Shown piece after piece: positions 1 through 6,457 of a stretch of DNA of 7,561 nt. The DNA lies in NCBI GenBank assembly GCA_029777935.1, contig JAKORH010000092.1, positions 1-7,561 of the forward strand, in the 5' to 3' direction. Position 1 is the first letter of the stretch. Each line of letters begins with the position of its first letter. The translations under genes were made by a program, and so were the position numbers. The notes under the pieces are model-generated. The model was given only the letters and a program-made list of their open reading frames with translations, made no database searches and was not told the origin of the DNA. This DNA comes from Pseudomonadota bacterium. GTDB lineage: Bacteria; Pseudomonadota; Gammaproteobacteria; Burkholderiales; Burkholderiaceae.

Positions 1-2
1 AG

Positions 3-716
3 AACGAGGCGAGCGACTGGGCCGACATCATGCCGCGCTCCGGCTTCGTGCTGTACACGAACGCGCTGTGGCATCTCGTGAAGGAACGGTTCGGCCTGCC
101 GCGCCGGGACGACACGCACCACCACTTCAATCACCTGTTCCATCCGTTCGGCGACGATCTGCCGGAGTACCGGCGCGCGCGCCTGCTGCGCCACTACGCG
201 CGGCGCGGCCGGCGCTCGCGCGTGCCATACCTGAGCTTCGTCAACCTGTCGTTCGCCGGCGACGAGGGCGACGTGTTCGGCAACGTGCTCGCGATCCTGT
301 GCGGCCTCACGACCGACGCGCGCGGGCACGAGATCGTGCAGGCGCTGCTGGCGGCGAATGTCTCCGACCCGTATCCGGTGCGCACGGTGACCGACCCCAT
401 CGAAAGCGCGCATCCGCACTGGCGCCGCTACATGGCGCGCCACGGCCAGAATTTCCCGCACCAGTATCACAACGGCGGCATCTGGCCCTTAGTCGGCGGC
501 TTCTGGGTGATGGCGCTCGCCAGGCTCGGCATGGCGGAGCTGGCGCGCGCCGAACTCGAAAAGCTCGCCCGTGCCAACAGCGTCGACGGTTGGCGCTTCA
601 CCGAGTGGTTCCATGGCCGGACGCTCGCACCGCTCGGCATGGCGGGGCAGAGCTGGAACGCGGCGGCGTTCCTGCTCGCGCGCGACGCGGTCGAGGACGG
701 CTGCTTCGTGCTCTGA
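3..716 (+). CDS. Glycoside hydrolase, amylo-alpha-1,6-glucosidase/neutral invertase-like, C-terminal part (5' truncated by window)
   Basis: The reading frame is open from base 3 and its first nine codons (NEASDWADI) run directly into MPRSGFVLYTNALWH, so the Met at base 30 is internal and the true start lies left of the window; 237 residues are visible. Conserved-looking blocks are the SDWADIMPRSG segment near the start, HQYHNGGIWP in the middle and EWFHGRTLAPLG followed by SWNAAAFLLA near the C-terminus. From memory, these fit the (alpha/alpha)6-barrel enzymes annotated as amylo-alpha-1,6-glucosidase or alkaline/neutral invertase, which hydrolyse alpha-glucosidic bonds of glycogen-like glucans or sucrose. 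The acid/base residues cannot be assigned with confidence from this fragment. There is no signal peptide or membrane segment in the visible part, so a cytoplasmic enzyme is likely. One TTA leucine codon (489-491) is unusual against the GC-rich codon use. The exact substrate remains open. Confidence 0.75.
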   Translation, partial: NEASDWADIMPRSGFVLYTNALWHLVKERFGLPRRDDTHHHFNHLFHPFGDDLPEYRRARLLRHYARRGRRSRVPYLSFVNLSFAGDEGDVFGNVLAILCGLTTDARGHEIVQALLAANVSDPYPVRTVTDPIESAHPHWRRYMARHGQNFPHQYHNGGIWPLVGGFWVMALARLGMAELARAELEKLARANSVDGWRFTEWFHGRTLAPLGMAGQSWNAAAFLLARDAVEDGCFVL

Positions 717-717
717 T

Positions 718-745
718 TTGTCCGTGAACGCCGACTCGCTATGCT
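718..745 (+). promoter_or_regulatory. Candidate sigma70-type promoter for the Nudix-MBL gene
   Basis: TTGTCC at 718-723 (4/6 to TTGACA) and TATGCT at 740-745 (4/6 to TATAAT) are separated by 16 bases. They fall in the 61-base gap between the glycosidase stop and the proposed ATG at 778. Transcription would begin near 752 and give a leader of about 26 bases. This is only a consensus match in GC-rich DNA, so it is tentative; the gene could instead be read through from the glycosidase. Confidence 0.3.
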
Positions 746-777
746 GTGCGGCGACTCGCCTGCCCGCTCCGAAGCCC

Positions 778-2451
778 ATGGATGCCCCTGCCGACACCGG
801 CCCGCGCCCGCCCTCCACGTTGCGACCCGCTGCCACCGTGATCGTCGTGCGCGACGGCGACGACGGCATGCAGGTGCTGCTCCTGAGGCGAATCGAGCGC
901 GCGAACGATCGCAGCAGCGGCGCGTTCGTGTTTCCCGGCGGCACGCTCGATCGCGGCGACCGCGCGCTGCACGCGCGCTGCCGTGGCCTCGACGACGCGG
1001 CAGCCAGCCGCCGGCTCGGCGTGCCCGAGGGCGGCCTCGACTACTACGTCGCTGCGGTCCGCGAGTGCTTCGAGGAGGCCGGATTGCTGTTCGCGTGCGA
1101 CGCCTCCGGCGCGCTCACCATGCTGCATGCGGTCGCGCGGCGCGAACTCGACACGATGCGGTCCGCGCTGCGCCACGGTCAGACGAGCCTCGGCGATGTC
1201 TGCGACCGGTTCGGGCTCGAACTGGCCGCCGACCGGCTCGCGTACTACAGCTATTGGCTGACGCCGCTGGGGCTGCCGAAGCGCTTCGATACGCGTTTCT
1301 TCATCGCGACCGCGCCACCGGGCCAGCAAGCATCGCTCGACGCGCACGAGACGCTCGAACTGCGTTGGGTCCGTCCGGCCGCTGCGCTGGCGGAGGGGCT
1401 GAAGCTGCCGAACCCGACCCGCCACACGCTGCGCGCGCTCGCCGCGTTCGACAGCGCGCGCGCCTGCGTCGAGCACGCGCGCGGCCTGGCGACGATCGAG
1501 CGCATCATGCCGCGCATCGGCGTCGATGCGAACGGGCCGCGGCCGGTGATGCCGGACGAGCCCGCGTACGCGGAGCTCGGCCGCATCGACGCCGACGGCA
1601 CGCGCGGCGCGAGTTGCGAAATCGGGCCCGGGCGGGTCGTGCGACTGTCGGCGCGCGTATCGCGCGTGACCGCGAACAACGGCAGCATGATGACCGGCCC
1701 CGGCACCAACACGTACTTCATCGCCGATGGCGGCGCGTGCGCGGTGATCGACCCCGGCCCCGACGAGGAGGCGCACCTTGAGGCGATCATCGCCGCCGCG
1801 CCGGCGCCGGTCCGCTGGATCCTCGTCACACATACGCACAAGGACCACTCGCCGGCCGCGCCGAAGCTCGCGGCGCGCTGCGGTGCGCCGCTGCTCGGCA
1901 TGATCGCGCGCCATCCGGAATGGCAGGACGCGAGCTTCGTTCCGGACCACGTGCTCGCGCACGGCCAGCGAATCGCCATCGGCCCGCACACGACGCTGCG
2001 CGTGATCCACACGCCGGGGCACGCGTCGAACCACCTGTGCTACCTGCTGGAGGAAGAGAAGACTCTGTTCACCGGCGACCACGTGATGCAGGGTTCGACG
2101 GTGGTGATCAATCCTCCCGACGGCGACATGGCCGCGTACCTCGACTCGCTGCGTGCGCTGCTGGCCGAGGATCTCGAGTGGCTGGCGCCCGGGCACGGCT
2201 TCCTGATCGAGCGGCCGCGCGTCGCGCTCGAGCGGCTGATCGCGCATCGGCTTGCGCGCGAGGCCAAGGTCGCCGAAGCGCTCGCCGCGCTCGGCCCGTG
2301 CCGGATCGAGGACTTGCTCGTGCGCGTCTACGACGACGTGCCGCAGCACAAGCTGCCGATCGCGCAACGCTCGCTGACCGCGCATCTCCTCAAGCTCGCC
2401 GCCGACGGGCGCGCGCGGGAGGAGGGCGATCGCTGGCGGCTGGCGCGGTAA
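778..2451 (+). CDS. Nudix hydrolase (NUDT19-like) fused to LACTB2-like metallo-beta-lactamase with winged-helix tail
   Basis: This is a 557 aa two-enzyme fusion. Residues about 15-240 form a Nudix domain: FPGG at 52-55, then a Nudix helix RECFEEAGL at 95-103 with the metal-binding E99/E100. The long insert between FPGG and the helix is like that of NUDT19-type CoA diphosphohydrolases. Residues about 280-490 form a metallo-beta-lactamase fold: GSMMTGPGTNTY at 302-313, HTHKDH at 352-357 (H352, H354, D356, H357), HTPGH at 411-415, GDH with D434, and GHG with H473. This is the complete two-metal ligand set of the LACTB2/RNase-Z-like hydrolases. The C-terminal about 60 residues match the small winged-helix tail typical of LACTB2 proteins. 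The likely role is hydrolysis of a nucleoside diphosphate derivative (possibly CoA-like) plus a second hydrolytic activity on RNA or thioester; substrates are inferred. The ATG at 778 is chosen because the frame further upstream overlaps the glycosidase and encodes low-complexity Arg/Ser-rich sequence. No strong Shine-Dalgarno is seen. The protein has no membrane segment. Confidence 0.88.
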   Translation: MDAPADTGPRPPSTLRPAATVIVVRDGDDGMQVLLLRRIERANDRSSGAFVFPGGTLDRGDRALHARCRGLDDAAASRRLGVPEGGLDYYVAAVRECFEEAGLLFACDASGALTMLHAVARRELDTMRSALRHGQTSLGDVCDRFGLELAADRLAYYSYWLTPLGLPKRFDTRFFIATAPPGQQASLDAHETLELRWVRPAAALAEGLKLPNPTRHTLRALAAFDSARACVEHARGLATIERIMPRIGVDANGPRPVMPDEPAYAELGRIDADGTRGASCEIGPGRVVRLSARVSRVTANNGSMMTGPGTNTYFIADGGACAVIDPGPDEEAHLEAIIAAAPAPVRWILVTHTHKDHSPAAPKLAARCGAPLLGMIARHPEWQDASFVPDHVLAHGQRIAIGPHTTLRVIHTPGHASNHLCYLLEEEKTLFTGDHVMQGSTVVINPPDGDMAAYLDSLRALLAEDLEWLAPGHGFLIERPRVALERLIAHRLAREAKVAEALAALGPCRIEDLLVRVYDDVPQHKLPIAQRSLTAHLLKLAADGRAREEGDRWRLAR

Positions 2452-2465
2452 GCAAACGGCGCCGC

Positions 2466-2534
2466 GTCATTCCCGCGCCAGCGGGAATCCAGCACACCTG
2501 AACGTCACTGGATGCCCGCTTTCGCGGGCATGAC
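2466..2534. repeat. REPIN-like inverted repeat, copy 1 (convergent gap)
   Basis: Two 27 bp arms in inverted orientation (2466-2492 and 2508-2534) flank a 15-base spacer. Each arm is itself a perfect 8 bp hairpin with a 4-base loop: ATTCCCGC/GCGGGAAT with loop GCCA on the left, ATGCCCGC/GCGGGCAT with loop TTTC on the right. The left hairpin fits the Neisseria dRS3 core (ATTCCC-N8-GGGAAT). It lies between the stop codons of the Nudix-MBL gene and the helicase gene, which converge. It could limit read-through in both directions, but no T-run follows either hairpin, so it is not a classical intrinsic terminator. Confidence 0.9.
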
Positions 2535-2597
2535 ACGGGCTTCGTCGGCGCGCGCCGGTTGCTAGCGGTGAACGAGGACGTGATCCGGGCGCGGTGC

Positions 2598-4631
2598 TCA
2601 GACCCACATCGTCCGCATCTTCGCCGCCAGGTCGACCGCGATCCTCGGCGCCGCACCTGTCGCACCCTGCGCGGCCTGCGGCGCGGTCGGCCACGCGGCG
2701 AGTTCGAACAGTCGCTCCATCTCGCGCGGGATGAAGCGCGTCCGCGACGCGTAGACGTGGCGGTCACCGCCGGCGGCCTGCTGGTGCACGTAGAACCGCT
2801 GCGGCACCAGCACGTGCAGATGGTCCCTGGCACGCGTCAGCGCGACGTACAGCAGGCGGCGCTCCTCCTCGATTTCCTGCGGCGTGCCGGCCGCCATGTC
2901 GGATGGAATGCAGCCGTCGACCGCGTTCAGCAGGTACACCGCGCGCCACTCCTGTCCCTTGGCCGAATGGATCGTCGACAGGCACAGGTAGTCCTCGTCG
3001 AGCAGCGGCGCGCCGGCCTCGTCGCTGGTCGCACCGGGCGGATCGAGCGTCAGCTCGGTCAGGAAGCGCTGGCGCGACGGGTACGCGGCGGCGAGGTTCT
3101 CCAGCGCGATCAGGTCCGCGAGCCGCGCCTGCGCGTCGTCGTGGATGCGAGCGAGCTGCGGCTCGTACCACGCACGCGCGGCGGCCAGCTCGGCCGGCCA
3201 TGCGCTGCGCGCCCGCAGCAGTTGCGCCAGCGCGCGCCAGTCGTCGGCGCACGCCGGCGGCGGCGCGCAGGAGGCGAACGCGGCGAGCGGATCGGTGGCA
3301 GCGGCGATCGCATCGAGCGTGCGTGCCGCGGTCTTCGGCCCCACGCCGGGCAGCAGCAGCAGCACGCGAAAGCCGGCGACGCGGTCGCGCGGATTCTCGG
3401 CAAAGCGCAGACACGCCAGCAAGTCCTTCACATGCGCCGCCTCGAGGAACTTCAGCCCGCCGAACTTCACGAACGGCACATTGCGCCGTGCCAGTTCCAG
3501 CTCGAGCGGCAGGCTGTGGTGCGAAGCGCGGAACAGCACCGCTTGCGCTGAGAGCGGCACGCCTTCCTCGCGCAGCGCGAGCACGTGATCGACCACGTAG
3601 CGCGCCTGCACCGCTTCGTCGGCGAGCGTGACGAGCCGCGGCCGCGCGCCGGCGCCGCGCGCGGTGAAGAGATTCTTGGTGAAGCGCTCGGCTGCCAGAC
3701 CGATCACCGCGTTGGCGGCGTCGAGGATCGATTGCGTCGAGCGATAGTTCTGCTCGAGCGCGACGATCGTCGCCGGCGGCGCGAACCGCTGCGGAAACTC
3801 GAGGATGTTGCGCACGGTAGCGCCGCGGAACGCGTAGATCGACTGCGCGTCGTCGCCGACCACGGTGACGCCGCGGCCTTCGGGCGCGAGCCGCAGCAGC
3901 ACGGTGGCCTGCAGGCGGTTGGTGTCCTGGTACTCGTCGACCAGCACGTGCGGGAAGCGCGCGCGGATCTCGGCCGCGATCGCCGGCACGTCCATCATCG
4001 ACGCCCAGTACAGCAGCAGGTCGTCGTAGTCGAGCACGCCATGCTTCTGCTTGGCGCCGACGTAGGCGGCGAAGAGCTTCTTCAGTTCGGCTTCCCAGCC
4101 TGCGCACCACGGAAACGACTGCGCCAGCACGGCGGCGAGCGGCGCCTCCGTGCTGACCACGCGCGAATAGATCGCCAGGCACGTGCCCTTCAACGGGAAG
4201 CGCTTGTCGGTCGCGGCCAGATCCAGGTCGTGCCGCGCCAGCGCCATCAGGTCGGCCGAGTCCTCGCGATCGTGGATCGTGAAGGAAGGCGCGAGGCCGA
4301 TGCGCGCGGCGTACTCGCGCAGCAGCCGCGCGCCGATCGCGTGGAAGGTGCCGGCCCATTCGAGCGCCGCGGCGCGCTTACCGGCGAGCTGCTGCGCCCG
4401 CCGCGCCATCGTCTGCGCCGCGCGGCGCGAGAAGGTCAGCAGCAGGATCGCGCGCGGATCGGCGCCGCGCGCCACGAGCTGGGCGACGCGATGCGCGAGC
4501 GTGCTGGTCTTGCCGGAGCCCGCGCCGGCGATCACCAGCAGCGGCCCATCGCCGTGCTCGACCGCGGCGCGCTGCCGCGGATTGAGCGTCGCCAGCGGAT
4601 CGATGCGTGCGGGTGGACTGTCGAGTGCCAT
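2598..4631 (-). CDS. UvrD/Rep-family ATP-dependent DNA helicase (SF1A)
   Basis: A 677 aa superfamily 1 helicase, close in length to Rep and somewhat shorter than UvrD. It is expected to translocate 3'-5' on single-stranded DNA and unwind duplexes in repair or replication restart. The motif set is complete: Q-motif glutamine Q20, Walker A AGAGSGKT at 35-42 (K41), motif Ia TFSRRAA at 66-72, motif II DEYQDT at 232-237, motif III GDDAQS with Q263 followed by IYAFRGA, motif IV NYRS with R297, motif V TIHSAKG ending at 559, and motif [11 protein letters not shown] with R600. A PGVGPKTA segment at 428-435 looks like a helix-hairpin-helix DNA-binding hairpin in the 2A/2B region. The start at 4631 is chosen because 47 further in-frame codons upstream run through the repeat at 4705-4775 and encode only repeat-derived peptide. 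No Shine-Dalgarno precedes it. A TATATT box on the minus strand (4644-4649) would give an almost leaderless transcript. Which named helicase (Rep, UvrD, PcrA or another paralogue) cannot be told from the window. Confidence 0.93.
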   Translation of the reverse strand: MALDSPPARIDPLATLNPRQRAAVEHGDGPLLVIAGAGSGKTSTLAHRVAQLVARGADPRAILLLTFSRRAAQTMARRAQQLAGKRAAALEWAGTFHAIGARLLREYAARIGLAPSFTIHDREDSADLMALARHDLDLAATDKRFPLKGTCLAIYSRVVSTEAPLAAVLAQSFPWCAGWEAELKKLFAAYVGAKQKHGVLDYDDLLLYWASMMDVPAIAAEIRARFPHVLVDEYQDTNRLQATVLLRLAPEGRGVTVVGDDAQSIYAFRGATVRNILEFPQRFAPPATIVALEQNYRSTQSILDAANAVIGLAAERFTKNLFTARGAGARPRLVTLADEAVQARYVVDHVLALREEGVPLSAQAVLFRASHHSLPLELELARRNVPFVKFGGLKFLEAAHVKDLLACLRFAENPRDRVAGFRVLLLLPGVGPKTAARTLDAIAAATDPLAAFASCAPPPACADDWRALAQLLRARSAWPAELAAARAWYEPQLARIHDDAQARLADLIALENLAAAYPSRQRFLTELTLDPPGATSDEAGAPLLDEDYLCLSTIHSAKGQEWRAVYLLNAVDGCIPSDMAAGTPQEIEEERRLLYVALTRARDHLHVLVPQRFYVHQQAAGGDRHVYASRTRFIPREMERLFELAAWPTAPQAAQGATGAAPRIAVDLAAKMRTMWV

Positions 4632-4704
4632 GGGTACTGGCGAAATATACAGTGGCTCGATGTCGCCCGACCAGAGCGCCCGATTAAGATGCGGTCGCGC
4701 TCGT

Positions 4705-4775
4705 GTCATTCCCGCGCAAGCGGGAATCCAGTACCTGTTGTCCCGTCCCTGGATGCCCGCTTGCGCGGGCATGAC
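4705..4775. repeat. REPIN-like inverted repeat, copy 2 (divergent gap)
   Basis: Arms of 27 bp at 4705-4731 and 4749-4775 flank a 17-base spacer. The left hairpin stem is ATTCCCGC/GCGGGAAT with loop GCAA; the right is ATGCCCGC/GCGGGCAT with loop TTGC. The loops are exact reverse complements of each other, so the two arms differ only at one stem base pair. This is the most symmetrical of the three copies and the only one upstream of genes rather than between stop codons. Confidence 0.9.
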
Positions 4776-4797
4776 ACGCTGGCATGTCGCTCAACCC

Positions 4798-4801
4798 GGA
4801 G
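4798..4801 (+). promoter_or_regulatory. Ribosome binding site of purC
   Basis: GGAG lies five bases before the ATG at 4807. It decides the purC start, because the frame is open far upstream through the repeat and the antisense of the helicase gene. Confidence 0.75.
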
Positions 4802-4806
4802 ATCCA

Positions 4807-5700
4807 ATGCCCGCCGGCCTGCTGCAAAGCTCGATCCAATCGCTGCCGCTCGTATATCGCGGCAAGGTGCGCGACTCGTACGCGGTCGGCGACGACAAGC
4901 TGCTGATCGTCACCACCGATCGCCTGTCGGCGTTCGACGTCGTGATGAACCAGCCGATCCCCGACAAGGGGCGCGTGCTGAACGCGCTGTCGAACTTCTG
5001 GTTCGACAAGCTGGCGTCGATCGTTCCCAATCACCTGACCGGCATCGTTCCCGAAAGCGTGGTCGCGCCCGACGAGATCGCGCAGGTGCGCGGCCGCGCG
5101 GTGGTCGCGACCAAACTCAGGCCGTTGCCGATCGAGGCGGTCGTGCGCGGCTACCTGATCGGCTCCGGCTGGAAGGACTACCAGCGCACCGGCAGCGTGT
5201 GCGGTATTGCTTTGCCGCCGGGGCTCGCGATGGCGCAGAAGCTGCCGCAGCCGATCTTCACGCCCGCGACCAAGGCCGAACTGGGCACGCACGACGAGAA
5301 CATTCCGTTCGCGCGCATGCAGCAGATCGTCGGCGCCGCTCTGGCCGAGGAGATCCAGTTGACCAGCCTGAAGCTGTACCAGACCGCGGCCGACTTCGCC
5401 GCCACGCGCGGCATCATCATCGCCGACACCAAGTTCGAATTTGGCATCGACAGCCGCGGCACGCTGCGACTGATGGACGAGGTGCTGACGGCCGATTCGT
5501 CGCGCTTCTGGCCCGCGGACGAATATCGCGTCGGCATTTCGCCGCCGTCGTTTGACAAGCAGTTCGTGCGCGACTGGCTCGAAGCGCAGCGGTGGAACAA
5601 GGCGCCGCCGCCGCCCGATCTGCCGGCCGACGTGGTCGACAAGACCGCGTCCAAGTACCGCGAAGCGCTGCGGCGGCTGACGGGGCGCGATCTCGACTGA
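4807..5700 (+). CDS. purC: Phosphoribosylaminoimidazole-succinocarboxamide synthase (SAICAR synthetase)
   Basis: The 297 aa product joins aspartate to CAIR with ATP hydrolysis to form SAICAR in cytoplasmic de novo purine synthesis. Recognisable segments are YRGKVRDSY at 17-25 (ATP-binding loop), DRLSAFD shortly after, the [12 protein letters not shown] block, [16 protein letters not shown] starting near 151, IADTKFEFG at 205-213, and [14 protein letters not shown] at 223-236 with the acidic D224/E225 pair. The C-terminal [10 protein letters not shown] block also fits. The length corresponds to the longer yeast ADE1-like form common in Burkholderiales rather than the roughly 237 aa E. coli form. 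The start is fixed by GGAG at 4798-4801. The next gene begins 13 bases after the stop and is probably cotranscribed. No purE or purK lies beside it in this window. Confidence 0.97.
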   Translation: MPAGLLQSSIQSLPLVYRGKVRDSYAVGDDKLLIVTTDRLSAFDVVMNQPIPDKGRVLNALSNFWFDKLASIVPNHLTGIVPESVVAPDEIAQVRGRAVVATKLRPLPIEAVVRGYLIGSGWKDYQRTGSVCGIALPPGLAMAQKLPQPIFTPATKAELGTHDENIPFARMQQIVGAALAEEIQLTSLKLYQTAADFAATRGIIIADTKFEFGIDSRGTLRLMDEVLTADSSRFWPADEYRVGISPPSFDKQFVRDWLEAQRWNKAPPPPDLPADVVDKTASKYREALRRLTGRDLD

Positions 5701-5713
5701 GGCAGGACGCGCG

Positions 5714-6286
5714 ATGGACGACAGCGTCCTCGCCGCGCTCGCCAGGTGGCCGAACGTGCCGGCCGTGTTCGGCTGGTTGCGATTGACGGCGCGCGGCGAA
5801 TGGCGGCTGCGCGGCCAGCCGATCGGCAACGCGGCGCTGCGCGAATTCATCTGCCGCAACTACGCGGTTGATGGGCGCGGACGCTGGTTCTTCCAGAACG
5901 GGCCGCAGCGCGTGTATGTCGAACTGGACGCGACGCCGTGGGTCGCGCGCGTCGACGCGTGCGGCGCGCTCGCACTGCACACCGGCGCGGTTCCGGTGGC
6001 GTGCAAGGGCGCGGCGCTGCTCGATGACGGCCGCATCGTGCTGGATACCGATCTCGGTGCCGCGCTGATCGACGATCGCGACGCGGCGACGCTCGTGCGC
6101 GCGCTCACCGATCCCTTCGGAATGCCGCTCGCCGAGCGCGGGCTCGAGCGCTGGCTCGACGGCAAGGACGAAGCGTTCGTCGCGCCGGCGCGACTGCGTC
6201 TCGCCGGTGGACCGTGCCGCATCGAGCGGCTACGGTTCGACCGGATCGAAGCGCGCTACGGTTTCGTGCGCGTGCCGCTTCCCTGA
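5714..6286 (+). CDS. Conserved protein of unknown function (DUF2944/DUF2946-like), downstream of purC
   Basis: The 190 aa product begins MDDSVLAALARWPNVPAVFGWL and has a tryptophan/glycine-rich N-terminal half including RNYAVDGRGRWFFQNGPQRVY. From memory this resembles an uncharacterised protein family of betaproteobacteria carrying a DUF2944/DUF2946-type label; the exact number is not certain. The C-terminal half alternates short beta-like stretches with an acidic helix (around ERWLDGKDEAF). No signal peptide, membrane helix, cysteine cluster or nucleotide-binding loop is visible, so a soluble cytoplasmic protein is expected. The start at 5714 follows AGGAC (5704-5708) at five bases and lies 13 bases after the purC stop, whose TGA runs into a GAGG. 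That spacing implies translation from the purC transcript. Function is unknown; cotranscription with purC is the only clue. Confidence 0.8.
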   Translation: MDDSVLAALARWPNVPAVFGWLRLTARGEWRLRGQPIGNAALREFICRNYAVDGRGRWFFQNGPQRVYVELDATPWVARVDACGALALHTGAVPVACKGAALLDDGRIVLDTDLGAALIDDRDAATLVRALTDPFGMPLAERGLERWLDGKDEAFVAPARLRLAGGPCRIERLRFDRIEARYGFVRVPLP

Positions 6287-6358
6287 CCGAAGGTCGCGCG
6301 TGGCATGCCCACCTGTTGAGCCTTCAGCAATTGGATGGCAGGGGGCACGCAGGAAAGT

Positions 6359-6431
6359 GTCGTTCCCGCGGACGCGGGAACCCAGCGTCTTTCGACGCAA
6401 GGCACTGGATTCCCGCTTCCGCGGGAATGAC
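6359..6431. repeat. REPIN-like inverted repeat, copy 3 (convergent gap)
   Basis: Arms of 27 bp at 6359-6385 and 6405-6431 flank a 19-base spacer. The left stem is GTTCCCGC/GCGGGAAC with loop GGAC; the right is ATTCCCGC/GCGGGAAT with loop TTCC. The spacer starts with a further small hairpin, CGTC-TTTC-GACG (6386-6397). The right hairpin fits the dRS3 core. The element lies between the stops of the purC-linked gene (6286) and the reductase gene (6458), where it could separate the converging transcripts; no T-run is present. Confidence 0.9.
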
Positions 6432-6457
6432 AAGAGACCACGCCTGCCACCGCCGGG

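Larger units (their letters stand above)
4632..4806. promoter_or_regulatory. Divergent upstream region of helicase and purC
   Basis: These 175 bases must hold the promoters of two divergent transcripts. The helicase side carries TATATT (minus strand, 4644-4649) without a good -35 box. The purC side carries only a weak TAAGAT (4685-4690). The REPIN-like element at 4705-4775 would lie in the purC leader if that weak box is used. I see no purine-repressor operator or riboswitch that I could defend. Promoter assignments are tentative. Confidence 0.35.

Noticed and set aside
571..777. Extended N-terminus of the Nudix-MBL protein
   Set aside because: It overlaps the glycosidase coding region in another frame and encodes Ser/Arg-rich low-complexity sequence. 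The Nudix domain begins shortly after the ATG at 778.
739..2385. 548-codon minus-strand open frame opposite the Nudix-MBL gene
   Set aside because: Its translation is Arg/Ala/His-rich with no recognisable domain, whereas the opposite strand encodes two complete enzymes. Long antisense frames are expected at this GC content.
2466..2534. Classical Rho-independent terminator between convergent genes
   Set aside because: The hairpins are strong, but no T-run follows on either strand, and an element of the same design occurs upstream of purC, where a terminator would make no sense.
2764..4359. 531-codon minus-strand frame inside the helicase gene
   Set aside because: Out-of-frame shadow of the helicase reading frame, dominated by Arg/Ala and without its motifs.
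4632..4772. 47-residue N-terminal extension of the helicase from an upstream ATG
   Set aside because: The extension is translated from the REPIN-like element (typical [12 protein letters not shown] repeat peptide) and precedes the normal SF1 start region, so it is judged a mis-start.
3585..5555. 656-codon plus-strand open frame spanning the helicase antisense and part of purC
   Set aside because: Arg-rich low-complexity product, crosses the intergenic repeat and overlaps purC out of frame. Helicase and purC motifs are unambiguous in the other frames.
2466..6431. Degenerate CRISPR array from the regularly shaped repeats
   Set aside because: The copies are about 1.7-2.2 kb apart with complete genes between them, and the arms are inverted rather than direct repeats.
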